Source: Cordylochernes scorpioides (lineage: Eukaryota; Arthropoda; Arachnida; Pseudoscorpiones; Chernetidae). From it: 64,000 nt of DNA. The notes beneath the pieces are model-generated. The model had not been told where the DNA came from. It searched no databases and was given only the letters and a program-made list of their open reading frames with translations. Of the stretch, positions 37,058 to 47,003 are shown in pieces. The translations under genes and the position numbers were made by a program. The DNA lies in contig CP092876.1 of NCBI GenBank assembly GCA_030710605.1, positions 89,013,988 to 89,077,987 of the forward strand, read 5' to 3'. Position 1 is the first letter of the stretch, and every line of letters begins with the position of its first letter.

Positions 37058-38783
37058 TCAATTTTCATCATTAGCTAACACGGCAGCCAGTTCTTTTAAT
37101 TGATTTTGAGCCAGATAGAAACGTGAACGCAACTGTCGTGCAGCTCCTACAAAACTTGTTCCTAGATCACTATATAGCCGAGTGCAATGCTCTCTTCGCG
37201 CTACACATCGCTTAAAGGCCGACATGAAGGTGGGTGTAGAGGCATCTGTGACCAATTCAGGATGTTTGGCTCGGGTCACATTGCACACAAATAGACAGAT
37301 GTAGCCCTTTTTCCGTCTTTCAACCTCTACCCCTGGACAATCGAAGGTTCACAGGTCCAGCATAATCCACACCACTGATTGAAAAGGGTTTACCCGGTGT
37401 TAATCTCTCCTTGGGTAAATTACTCATTAGCTGGCCTTGAGTGACGCGATTGTCGACAACATGTCACGCACTATCGAATGCATCTCTTCACCTGGTCTTT
37501 TGCTCTCAGCATCTAATACTTCTGTCTCAATGTGGACAGCATCAGGTGCACACTTCCGTGCAAAGTCCGCATATGAACCGCTTGAATAATCATCTGAGCT
37601 ACCTTTCCTGATGAAGGCAATAGCGCAGGATGTTTTTGTTCATATGTCATAGCTGGAGCCCATTTCAATTTACCGCCGAATCCAAGGATTCCTTGATCGT
37701 CGAGGATCGGTGTTAAACCATAAATCTTGCTCGTGCGCTTCACTGATCCCAAAGTGGTCAAACTTCTCATTGCCTCCCTGAAATGCTGGCACTGAATTGC
37801 TTGAAGTATTCTCCGATGAGCATTTCTCAGTTCAGCTGTTGTTAAGTGCGACTGATATCGCTCCGCGCTGTAGCGGCAGTTATGACGAAAACGCAATATC
37901 CAGGCCACCTTTCGGATATATCTATTAAAGGTTGAGCTCATCTCTCCAATAGCCACCAAGAAAGGTGTTTCACTGAGGGCAGGAACACTCTGGAGCTCCG
38001 TTTGACTTTAGTTCCCAAACACAGGAGGCATTCTAGGCCCTTCTGTTGATTCCGCTGATAACCAGGTAGGTCCTGTCCACCAGATGGAAGACTGCTTCAG
38101 CTCGGTCCCCAGAATTCCTCGCGAGGCAATATCCGCTGGATTAACTCCTGTGGGAACACAGCGCCACTCCCTTATTTGTGGACAACTTTGAATCTCCGCG
38201 ACACGATTGCCGATGAAAGTGGGGAGATCTCCAGACATAGCTCTTGACCAACTCTAGACCATGGTAGAATCGGACCATCAGGTATCACTTTCCATTTTGA
38301 TATCCAACTCTTCCATTATATATTTCACTAGTCTGGTCAGCAGAAGAGCTGCGCACAATTCTAAGCGTGGAATTGACATCTTCCGCAGGGGAGCCAACTT
38401 AGTCTTTGATGCCAACAGTTTTACACTAACTCTATCATCAGTGGGAATTCGTATGTAAACAGCTTCCGCATAGGCGTCTTCGGAGTCATCACCGAATCCA
38501 TGCAATTTTATTCCCTGGGTATTCCTTCCGAGACCCAACCATCGGGGTATTCTCAATCTTCCTATGAAATTCAATCCATTGGATCATCCCAATGTAATCC
38601 CGTTATCCACAACCTTTGAACCATTAATTTTCCTGTTACAAGGACAGGTGCCAACCATCTTAAGGGATCTTCTAACTTGGCGATGAAGGAAAGCATTTCG
38701 CTCGTGGTAGTCGCCGATGTCTTTTCCAACGACTGAACGTCATATAAGAAACAGTCTTCACCTTGGATCCATCCCAAACCCAA
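37058..38783 (-). pseudogene. BEL pol remnant: RNase H and integrase
   Basis: In order on the minus strand: LGLGWIQGEDCFLYDVQSL and LSFIAKLEDPLRWLAPV (post-RT connection typical of BEL/Pao), PRWLGLGRN with HGFGDDSEDAYAEAVYIR and MSIPRLELCAALLLTRL (RNase H), VPTGVNPADIASRG with SSIWWTGPTWL, then a region with TTAELRNAHRRILQAIQ and LHGSVHLMLSTLRQKY (zinc-binding integrase start), and part of the core with YSDLGTSFVGA. Several frameshifts separate these pieces, and the integrase end is lost against the 3' LTR. Confidence 0.8.
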
Positions 38784-38788
38784 TGTCC

Positions 38789-39520
38789 TTATAACATTGG
38801 ACTGTTCAAATGCAATCCTTTGTGTGCAATGCTCTCTCGCATGTTGCCCAAAATCGTCAGATCAATTTCTTTAGAATCTGTGGTTTCTAGGGCTTTGAAG
38901 GTGATTGAGGCTGGAGAGGGTTCGTTTCTTCCAGTGTCTTCCTCTTCCAAGTCTATGCTGGATTCTTCTTTCTTCATACAAAGAACTTTGGAAGATATGG
39001 CTTTAGGGCTCTTTGTTTGAGCTCTTACCTCTACATCGCTTGAAGCCCCCACTCCAGAACCCTCCACATCAAGAGGCTCTGAAGGTTGAGAATCTTCAAC
39101 TGCAGACTTTTCGTCAGAATCTTCCGCTGCAATTTCTGGAACCTCTTGAGAACCCCGATCTTTACCTCTTGAAGAATCAGGATCTGATGCTGAGGCATCG
39201 TCTGCAGGCTTAGTGGTATCGTCTGAAAGCTCAGAGGTATCGTCTGAAGGCCCAGAGGAATCGTCTGCAGGCCCAGAGCAGTCATAAGACTCTGAAATCC
39301 TCTTTAGATATCTCAAACCACTCAATATAATAGTCCTATAATCCTCCGGATTCGCAATCCTTTCCAGTTTAGCACTTCTACCAGACTTTTCTGGAGTCTT
39401 GTCTCCTAAATTAAGATTTTCCGCTGGAGTAGGCACTTGCCCCTTTGGAGAACTGGCCGGAGTATCTAATATTGGAATTACCACAGCTCCAGAAACAGTT
39501 TTCTTCGATACAAGTTGCAT
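38789..39520 (-). CDS. Acidic, low-complexity ORF inside the BEL element
   Basis: A frame of 243 codons, rich in Asp, Glu and Ser, with repeated DDSSGPSDDTSELSDD-like units near its middle and a PEDYRTIILSGLRYLKRI stretch before them. It lies exactly where the BEL RT palm should be, between the RT fingers at 39726 and the connection domain at 38783. I do not recognise a family. It could be a captured host segment or internal gag-like sequence brought in by rearrangement. It has no clear start of its own, so it may be one domain of a larger former protein. Confidence 0.45.
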   Translation of the reverse strand: MQLVSKKTVSGAVVIPILDTPASSPKGQVPTPAENLNLGDKTPEKSGRSAKLERIANPEDYRTIILSGLRYLKRISESYDCSGPADDSSGPSDDTSELSDDTTKPADDASASDPDSSRGKDRGSQEVPEIAAEDSDEKSAVEDSQPSEPLDVEGSGVGASSDVEVRAQTKSPKAISSKVLCMKKEESSIDLEEEDTGRNEPSPASITFKALETTDSKEIDLTILGNMRESIAHKGLHLNSPML

Positions 39521-39725
39521 TTCATTGTTTGGAAGATATTGCCAATTGAACCTTTTTCTATTGGTTCTCTATTCACATAGGTGATCTGGATGGTACAACC
39601 CTGTTTAGAAAGCGTTTTACTTTCTCCAACCTTTGCATCATCATTCAACTATTTCCTTGTTCCGGATTTTGAGGCACGGGGCACTTAACTAAAATCGTCT
39701 ACAACGATTTTCCGCCCAAAAACCA

Positions 39726-41111
39726 TCAGTTGTCCATCTTTTTCTTCCAAAGAAATCTGAGGTAGTCCCAATCATTCTTCTTAATGACAATCAACCGGAA
39801 ATATCTTTTCAGGTCGGCCAAAACTCCGAACTTATTCTCCCGAAGTTTTATCCTTATCTCAGGGATTCCTCTCACTAGACTGGGTCTCCTCCTCAAATAT
39901 CGTTTCAACGAGAGTCCGTTGCGTCCTCGACAGGAAGCGTCGTCAAATACTGGCCGTATAGGCGTCGCTCTGGACCCACACTCAAATACAGGGCGATCGG
40001 GAAAATAGCATCCCTTTACTTTAAATTCCGCATCTCCAATTTGTCTTGCTTCCACCATTTTCCTCGATGCTGGAACTCTGACAACTCTTTCCTCAATATC
40101 ATCAATGGACTCAGCCTCGCCATCTGAAATCTCCACTTGATCATCGCCCTCAGCTACCGCTTTAGAATTGCTCACCGATTCATAACCTTTAATTGCAGTC
40201 TCAGAATCCCCTACTCCATTGTCCTTGGTTTCAGCTTCTGAGTCTTTCCCATTCTCTAAATCTGCGTCTTGCCTTTCCGCCACCTTTGAATCGGTACCTT
40301 GTTCTACATCTAGCTTTTCTGCTACCTTTGAATCAGTGCCTTGTTCTGCATAGAGCAGCTTCACTTCTTCAGTGTTCTTTGAATCCATTCCTTGGTCCAC
40401 ATCCAGCCCTTTCTCTTCATCTGCTTCAACGGATTCTTTCTTAACTTCAGCCCTATGACTTTCGTCAACTTCTACAACAGACTTCTTCTTGACTTGAGCC
40501 TTTTTACTTTCTTCATCAAAACACCTTTTCTCAACTTGAGCCCTTTCACTTTCTTCAACGGCAATCTGCGTGGATGTCTCTTCTACCATTTGATCGGATG
40601 ATACCACAATCCCAGCATCTTCCTTAGTAGAAGCTGGATCAACTCCCCTCACCAAGGTAACTCCTACAACCCTTGGCTTCTTACTCATCCCGACTTCTAA
40701 ACTGATTCCATCGCAGATCCTCAAATCCAATTTGGGCAGTCGGCAAACTCCTGTTCCAGGCAGCGAGCCCCTTTTCGAATTAGCACCATGGAGGGCTTCC
40801 GTATCCTTCATCAGGAAGCTGAGGAAGTGATTTATCTTAATTTGAAGACCAATCCACTTCAGATCATACTGGCTCACTGTGTCCTTCTCCTCCTCTAGTT
40901 CCTTGTAATCAATTTCCTCATCTTCTAGCATCAACTTCCAGATCAACTCATCTTCTTCCCGAAGATCTGCTATATTATTTTCGATGAATGTATAGCTCAT
41001 TCTCATCACATCCTCAGAAGGAGTTTCTTCATCCAACTCCGCTTCTGTCCTTTTGATCAACTTGTAAATAATCGTTCTTTGAACGGCTTTACTTCTTAAT
41101 GCCCGCTTCAT
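39726..41111 (-). CDS. BEL chimeric ORF: acidic repeat region joined to RT fingers
   Basis: The 461-codon frame starts MKRALRSKAVQRTIIYKLIK and begins with a helical, charged gag-like region (about 1-110). A long acidic region follows (about 165-345) with imperfect repeats such as EQGTDSKVAEKLDV. At about 355-461 it becomes a BEL/Pao RT: CYFPDRPVF, TPIRPVFDDAS, NGLSLKRYL and FGVLADLKRYFRLIVIKKND match the fingers and the motif A neighbourhood. It stops before the YxDD motif. Known BEL elements have gag and protease before RT; here the CCHC knuckle and protease are not seen, so the acidic stretch has replaced them or lies in their place. Confidence 0.6.
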   Translation of the reverse strand: MKRALRSKAVQRTIIYKLIKRTEAELDEETPSEDVMRMSYTFIENNIADLREEDELIWKLMLEDEEIDYKELEEEKDTVSQYDLKWIGLQIKINHFLSFLMKDTEALHGANSKRGSLPGTGVCRLPKLDLRICDGISLEVGMSKKPRVVGVTLVRGVDPASTKEDAGIVVSSDQMVEETSTQIAVEESERAQVEKRCFDEESKKAQVKKKSVVEVDESHRAEVKKESVEADEEKGLDVDQGMDSKNTEEVKLLYAEQGTDSKVAEKLDVEQGTDSKVAERQDADLENGKDSEAETKDNGVGDSETAIKGYESVSNSKAVAEGDDQVEISDGEAESIDDIEERVVRVPASRKMVEARQIGDAEFKVKGCYFPDRPVFECGSRATPIRPVFDDASCRGRNGLSLKRYLRRRPSLVRGIPEIRIKLRENKFGVLADLKRYFRLIVIKKNDWDYLRFLWKKKMDN

Positions 41112-41480
41112 TCTCTAGCCTTGCTTTTGTTCTTAACTTAACCTTTTATTGCTTAACGCACTATACCTCGGCCTTATCTTTTTAATCCAATTTGCAAAAC
41201 TTTCCTAAAACCCTATTTGCATAACTTCTTCTTTTGTTATGATCTTGCCTAAATTTGCATAGGCCTTCTTTTCTTGATTATCTTAGTATTGACAAATTGA
41301 TTTCCGAATTTTAAAACTTTAACTTCTAATCAAGAGTGAGTTCTTCTTAATCTTTATCTTCTTCAATTCCTTTAACCTCTTTAGGCTTCTTCAACTTATT
41401 AACCTCTTTAGGCTTCTTCAACTTCTTAACCTCTTTAACTCTAACCTTAGCCTAGATCCGGTAACTTAATCTTGTAGCTT

Positions 41481-41500
41481 GAATCCGGCTCGAGGGACCA
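41481..41500 (-). other. BEL primer-binding site, tRNA-Tyr type
   Basis: Three bases from the 5' LTR the minus strand reads TGGTCCCTCGAGCCGGATTC. The complement matches a tRNA-Tyr 3' end (GATTCCGGCTCGAAGGACCA) with two differences. Confidence 0.65.
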
Positions 41501-41503
41501 AAA

Positions 41504-41777
41504 TGTTAGCCAATCTTCTTTCTGGCTGGTTCTCTTTGCTCACTCTTCAACCTAGAGGTATAGTCAGCGCCGAGGTCTTGTCCTAAAATGAAGCGGGCCT
41601 TACGAGCTCTAACTACTGTGAAATCACCAGTCTCACAAAGCTCGACTTAACACAACTTTATTTTCAAACACACTATAATACAATCAATTCACACACGTGA
41701 CCAGGCACTCTTGGTCAAATATAATATAAACATATATACACAGAGTTACATTAAAATAATAATAACAAACTCCAACA
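41504..41777 (-). repeat. BEL 5' LTR
   Basis: TGTTAGCC to CCAACA on the + strand. It lacks a 10-bp duplication (CTTAACACAA) present in the other LTR. Confidence 0.85.
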
Positions 41778-42523
41778 TAAGTCTTAGTATCAACTGATAC
41801 AATACGCAGAATGCTTCACAAGAAGGGCCTCTATGCTCGACGACCCATAATTTGTTTGCCATTGACATCACCTCAAACGAGAGCAAGGAAACTTTGGTGC
41901 AGACAACATGTCGCCTGGAATCCAGATGAATGGAGGCGTGTAATGTTCAGTGATGAGTCCAGATTCTCTCTAAACAGCGATTCTCGTCGTGTATTTGTCT
42001 GGAGAGAGGTAGGAACCAGAAATAATCCCCGAAATATGGTTGAAAGGGATCCCTACAGAAGCCAAGGTTTTATGGTCTGGGCTGGAATCTTCTTGGGCGG
42101 TCGCACAGCACTCCATATTTTTCGGCAAGGAACCCTGACTGGACAGAGATATCGGGACGAGATCTTGGCAGCATATGTGATTCCGCAAGCATTGGAAATG
42201 GGAGAAAACTTTCTTCTAATGGATGATAATGCCCGTCCACATAGGGCTGGTGTGGTCGACACTTTTCTCCAAAACCATGCAATTGCTCGGATGAATTGGC
42301 CAGCTCTATCCCCAGACCTAATTCCAATTGAGCATGTATGGGACAACCTAGGACGGCGGATCTCACCCTCCAACCCCCTCCTAGAAACACTCATGAGCTA
42401 GAAACAGCCTTAACACAAGAGTGGGCGTTGATTCCACAGGAGCTGATAAACTCCCTAATTCTTAGTATGGGTCACCAATGTAGAGCCTGTCTATCAGTTA
42501 AAGGCGATTGCACCCCATATTAA
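41778..42523 (+). pseudogene. Tc1 transposase, catalytic half
   Basis: Resuming after the BEL insert, the frame reads STDTIRRMLHKKGLYARRP, then MFSDESRFSL (first Asp), LLMDDNARPHRA (second Asp) and SPDLIPIEHVWDNL (Glu), the DDE triad of Tc1 elements with the typical SPDLNPIEHVWD block. A frameshift near 42390 moves the last 45 or so residues (HELETALTQEWALIPQE...) to another frame, ending at 42523. Apart from this and the insertion it is well kept, so the Tc1 copy was fairly young when BEL landed in it. Confidence 0.85.
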
Positions 42524-42735
42524 CAACAATATCCAAGATATTTATGCACTGACTGCAAGAAGATCATTGCTTGACCGGATAATTTGCATAAAATAGTGTT
42601 AGAATTCTTTGATTTCGGGTATTCTAATCAATAATGGAATAATAAATTTGTGTATAAAATTTCATTGATAAATGTTCAATTAAATTTGAGATAAATGAAA
42701 AAAACATGTTGTTCATTTTATTTTGCGGACGAGTG

Positions 42736-43642
42736 TATAATAAATAAAAGCATTAAAGAATGAATGTTTTTCTTATACATTGAACAATGGTATGAATACT
42801 TAGAGGGGAGTAACAGCGAGATACTGTAACGTCGGAAACAAAATAAAGAGAGAATGGAGTTAATTTGACATTTTTGTTAAAAGAAACTTAACTCCAGAAA
42901 GATGTTGCAATATTATAATTTATATCCAGGAGATTCAAATCAAGTATGTAGATATGAAATTTATCAAGTCAGAGATGATGAAATTCAACGTCAAACGATA
43001 TCAATTCTTTTTCCCAAGTGAAAAGAAACTCAACTCCAGTTAACCTTTTGTATTATTTTGATTTATATTGTAATTATTCAAAGATATCTGTTTAAAATAA
43101 ATATCTATATAAGAGAATTTCAAAAGAATCATAGATCTCAGAATTCGCGAGAGAATTGGTTATCTATATAGATGTCAGATAATAAATAAACCAAACGAGG
43201 CTCTGGTACACTTGTAAGTGCGGAAGTCGAATTGCGTATGTATGGTGTACTTACAGTAAAAACAGACGCTAACTACGCACCATGATTATCATGGCCACGT
43301 TTACTTGGTATATATACCACCACCATGGAATATATATTGAAATATAGTATAAATATTTATATTAAAATCAAAAAGGCATATCCTGACCTGGGTCACATGA
43401 ATTTATAGATGGCAGAGCGCCATCTAGTGGAACAGAAATCAACTTAACACTCATTTAGGCTGTTCACTGAAATTTCGCCAGCCCATTTTCTTGATAAATC
43501 AAGTTAAGCCAACCACGAATGCGTTTCGGGCTGTTTGACCCTTGTTAGCGTGACTTATACAAAGTAGAACATTTCGCTCTAAAAGACAAAACCTTTTTGC
43601 AGAGCCAAATGGTCAATTTCTTCCAGGACTCTGTGTACTCAC
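42736..43642 (-). other. Donor-side intron of ILP copy 2
   Basis: Collinear with 717-1600 of copy 1 and 48482-49270 of copy 3, including the AGATGGC palindromic module near 43410-43430. No coding content. Confidence 0.55.
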
Positions 43643-43802
43643 CTGGAAACAAGGGTTGAGCTCTTTTGGTCGGCTCGTAGACGCCATTTGGGCAAACCAA
43701 TAAAACAGGTTCAGGGAGATAATGGCCACATAGCTTCTGTCTGCGCTTCTGGAGGGAGATGGCGCCGCAGAGAGTGATGGTAAATACCAGAATTACCAAC
43801 AC
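43643..43802 (-). CDS. Insulin-like peptide copy 2, leader and B-chain exon
   Basis: After acceptor TGTTGGCAG the exon reads VLVILVFTITLCGAIS (hydrophobic leader), LQKRRQK, then the B chain LCGHYLPEPVLLVC with insulin spacing C-x11-C, PNGVYEPT, a KR cleavage site and AQPLFPG, ending CCAG|GTGAGT in phase 1. The leader differs from copy 1 by one silent base in 60, yet 11 of the 19 residues after LCG are different. No stop occurs. It joins in phase to the A exon at 28880-29055. The start Met must lie on an upstream exon: no ATG in frame is found before the acceptor. A gypsy LTR only 260 bases upstream may have removed or displaced that exon. Confidence 0.85.
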
Positions 43803-44063
43803 CTGCCAACACACGAAGAACCAGATTTCAATAGTACCAGAAACCCAAATACTTATTCTTGAAGTAATTGAAACCAAGAAGAACCCTTTTCTTTGAAAAC
43901 CTTATATAGGCATTTTTGGATCATTTTTATAAAAAAAAACATCTGAACGGTTTTTATAAGATAAAATGAATTCGTAGTTCTATATAATGAAGGGTTTCAA
44001 ATCAATATTTAAAAAAAGGCCACCTAAAGACGTCCAGAAGAATAACAGCCACGATGATGGCGA
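43803..44063 (-). other. 5' flank of ILP copy 2
   Basis: From 43803 to about 43990 it matches the flank of copy 1. The stretch nearest the gypsy LTR (about 44025-44063) can be read as AIIVAVILLDVF followed by TTTAG|GTGGCC, a hydrophobic run before a possible donor. It is absent from copy 1. It might be a scrap of a first exon or chance. Confidence 0.3.
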
Positions 44064-44328
44064 TGGAGAGAGGAACAACAACAGACGGTACGGAGACTTC
44101 AAGCACTGACCTTTATTGTCTTTTATTACTAAACGTTACATTTAAATGGGAAAACAAACAACAGGTATTTACATTATGTTACCTCCCAGGGCCAATATAA
44201 AAGTGTGAGTGTAAGTTTTCCCCTGGAAACAGGATCACAGCAGCCGGCGACTCCCACATCAGTTTCAGAAGCAAAACAGGCGAAAGCGCCATCTATTGAC
44301 CGAGGTTGCAAGTGTTCTTCTCGTAACA
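44064..44328 (-). repeat. Gypsy 3' LTR
   Basis: Direct repeat of 47004-47268. On the minus strand it starts TGTTACGAGAAG and ends CTCTCCA. Confidence 0.8.
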
Positions 44329-44339
44329 CTACCTCCCCC

Positions 44340-45609
44340 TTAAACCAGATCGTCTAGATCAGGTCCAATTAGTCCTTGGTAACAAGCCAGTCTTCCCAAA
44401 TGCACCACCTTGGCCTTTGATTTAGAACTTCGCTGTATACGGTAGATCAAATCATTGTTCCTTTTGATGATCTTGCAGGGCCCTTCCCAAATTGGCATCA
44501 ACTTTGGTGAAATTCCTATTTTTTCTTTTTGGATGAAACAGCCATACTAATTCATTTTGTCTAAATCCATCGTGGTTCGCCCTTAGGTCATAGCGAGTCT
44601 TCATCCAGTGGCTTGCCGTGCGAATCTTGGCCCTAACCAATTCGTGAGTCTCCAACAGAATACTCCTCAGAAGGTTTACATAATCTGTTACCTCTGCCGG
44701 CGGCTCCTCAGGACTGCCGAACTCCAAATCACATGGAAGTCGTAATTCTCTTCCAAACATTATCTTGGCCGGTGTCTGCCCAGTTGTCTCGTGAATGGCG
44801 GCTCGGTACGCCATAAGAAATGGCGGCAGTCTTACGTCCCAATCCCTTTAGTGCTGCTCCACAACTTTAGACAAATGTTCCTCTTTCGTTTTATTGAACC
44901 TTTCAACCATTCAAACAGATTGGGGGTGAAGGGGAGTAGTTCTTGTCTTCCGAATTCCCAAAAGCTTACACAATTCATGGAACACCCCTGCCTCGAAGTT
45001 TCGTCCTTGATCCGAATGCAATTCCAGTGGCACTCCAAACCGACAAATCAGGTTGTCCATTAGAACTTTCGCAACCGTCGTAGCCTCCTGATTCGGGATT
45101 GCGTAGGCTTCAGGCCACTTAGTGAAATAATCCATGGCGACCAAAATATATCTGTTGCCGCCTTCTGTAACTGGGAATGGACCGGCCACATCGATGGCGA
45201 TTCTCTCAAATGGTGCGCCCATATTGTATTCCCTCATCACTCCTCTGCATTTAGTTTTGGGTCCTTTGCTTGCGGCACACCTGTCGCATTCTTTGCACCA
45301 CCTTTCCACCTCCTCGTGATAGTATACCCGAAAAAATCTCTCCCTAACTTTCTTTAGCATTTTATTAATGCCAAAATGAGCCTCCGAGACTCCATCGTGT
45401 ATTTCCCATAGGACATTGGGAACCTGGACCTTAGGGACTACTAGCTGCATGGTTTTACTCTTTCCATCGGCACTTTCCCAAATTCTTTTTAACAGTCCGT
45501 TATCTATACTGAGGGAGTCCCACTGTGACCACAAGGCCTTCAATTCGGGGCTCTTGTCGGATATCATTTCCCATCTTGGTCTTTCATTCCCCCTTTCTTT
45601 CCATTCCAA
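44340..45609 (-). pseudogene. Gypsy integrase
   Basis: A zinc-binding HHCC region (HDGVSEAHFG ... WCKECDRC) is followed by the catalytic core: AIDVAGPFP (first Asp), SDQGRNFE (second Asp) and MVERFNKTKEEH (Glu), all three present. MAYRAAIHETTGQTPAKIMF and FGRELRLP then lead to the C-terminal domain. Two nonsense codons interrupt the frame between 44814 and 44911, and a frameshift near 44490 shifts the last domain (WEGPCKIIKR ... VVHLGRL), which ends at complement 44340-44342 just before the PPT. Otherwise well kept, so inactivation looks fairly recent. Confidence 0.8.
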
Positions 45610-45689
45610 GATTGGGCCGATGTTGGGATCCCGTCACTGGAAAGTCCTACAACTTTCAGCGGTCCAGTCATCACTCGGCACCATAGTTG

Positions 45690-46906
45690 TCCTCCTTGAG
45701 GTTACTTCATGTTCATCAATTCTCTTACAATGCTGGCAGTCGCCACAAGGGCTTCTGGAGAGAGCATCTGCATTGCTAAGTTTTCTTCCAGGCCGGTCCA
45801 TAACGTTGGCAGAATTTAGTTTCCCTGGCTGTCTCTGGTCGGGCAGCCTGAGGGTGCACTGCCTCTTTAGATGACCATGTCGTCCACAGTGGAAACAGGG
45901 CCCAGCCGATCATCTGCCAGGCCTGGCGGTCTCTTCTAGCCATTCTGGTCTTTCCAGTATATCATTAATGGCGTCCGATTCCCCACTGCCTCCAGTGGTG
46001 CTTTGCTCCGCAATTAATTCTGCACCACGGACCCGTGGGTACCCCGATTCGATCACTCGGTAGGCTGTATCCACCTCCAGGGCGCGAACCAGCGCCTCTC
46101 TTGATTTATCGAAAGAAGCAAGTCGTAACACTCTTTGGACTTCTACGTCTCGAATTCCATCGATAAACATCTGGGCAGCCCATTGGTCAAGGAAATCAAT
46201 GGGAGCACCAGGGTAGGCCAGAAGACAGAGCTTCTTGACATCAGCTTCAAACCCCTGCAAACTTTCCCAGAATTTTTGTCTTCTTAGCTTAAGTTGAGTT
46301 TGTTATACTTGCCTTAGATGTTGTTCTCCATATCTCAACTCAAGTTCTCCCATCAACATCGAATAACTCTCTTGGTCTGCACGCAGAACCGCCTGAAACA
46401 GATCTAAGGCCGGTCCCGAAGTGCCACAATCAAAATTGTCACTTTTTCGGTTTCTCCCTAGCCATTGTTGAGAGTCACTGCTTCGAATTGTCGCCTAAAA
46501 CCTTCGAGGGAAGTTTTGTCAGTCAAAGGTAGGCGGAGGTATGTTGCGGCCTGTGGGTGAGATCACAGCACCCTCTAGACTCTTTAGCGCCAGCTCGATC
46601 TCCAGCCTCTTGCACTCTGTCGGACTTCACTAATATTATTATCTAAGGTTGCCCGGACCCCTCCCCCGATCTCACTCTGGAACCTAACCTCCAAATTTGT
46701 CACTTTCTGGTGCAACTCCGCCCTCTCCTGCTGTCGAAGAAGTCTTTCTTCTTCTCTCTCTTTTACCCGAAGAAGCTTTTCTCCCTCTTTCTCTCTTCTT
46801 TAAGAACTCTTATTTTTTCTTTAAGAAGCTTCTCTTCAACTTTCTTCTCCTGAAGCCTTTGAATCATCTGGGTGAGTGTGGCCAGCAAGTTCTGCTCCGA
46901 AGCCAT
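45690..46906 (-). pseudogene. Gypsy gag joined to an RNase H tail by deletion
   Basis: The gag start MASEQNLLATLTQMIQ (complement of 46906) leads into a Lys/Glu-rich coiled coil. Farther on come a capsid-like region (45910-46260: LLAYPGAPIDFLDQWAAQMF, a gag alpha-helical fold) and the CCHC knuckle CFHCGRHGHLKRQC at 45856-45897. About 20 codons later the frame reads RPGRKLSNADALSRSPCGDC, which is the end of a gypsy RNase H. Hence protease, RT and most of RNase H are gone. Frameshifts also separate the gag parts. Confidence 0.75.
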
Positions 46907-47003
46907 TTTTTTTACCTCTAGTCTCGATGAGCACTCGTCAGCAACCGAAGAAATCTCAAAAATAGCCTCCTGGTGAACTCCACGAGAAAATATCCTCGAG
47001 GAA

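Larger units (their letters stand above)
36750..41777 (-). mobile_element. BEL/Pao LTR retrotransposon with an unusual interior
   Basis: LTRs of 283 bp (36750-37032) and 274 bp (41504-41777) differ mainly by a 10-bp duplication. The PBS on the minus strand (41481-41500) and the polypurine tract CGGGGAGGAA beside the 3' LTR fix the orientation. Coding order: an acidic repeat ORF ending in RT fingers, a second acidic ORF, then RNase H, zinc-binding integrase and part of the integrase core. The RT palm and integrase tail are missing. It sits inside a Tc1 transposase, which sits inside the ILP copy 2 intron. Confidence 0.85.
36196..42735 (+). mobile_element. Tc1-family transposon, split by a BEL/Pao element
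   Basis: The left end CACAGGTCCGCAAAATTAAA and the RC of the right end (CACTCGTCCGCAAAATAAAA) are terminal inverted repeats, and TA lies outside each end. Removing the BEL insert (36750-41777) leaves about 1.5 kb, normal for Tc1. The transposase runs on the + strand in two pieces. Confidence 0.8.
29056..43642 (-). other. 14.6-kb intron of ILP copy 2, loaded with transposons
   Basis: It begins GTGAGT (at 43642) and ends ATTCTAG. The ends match the intron of copy 1: 42740-43640 pairs with about 720-1600, and 34980-35400 with about 1620-2110. Between lie the LINE, the 75-bp array, and the Tc1 element with BEL/Pao inside. The host intron would be about 1.7 kb without them. Whether it still splices cannot be told from sequence. 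Confidence 0.65.

Noticed and set aside
39399..40601. Plus strand frames inside the BEL element
   Set aside because: Antisense to the acidic ORFs; no family motifs.
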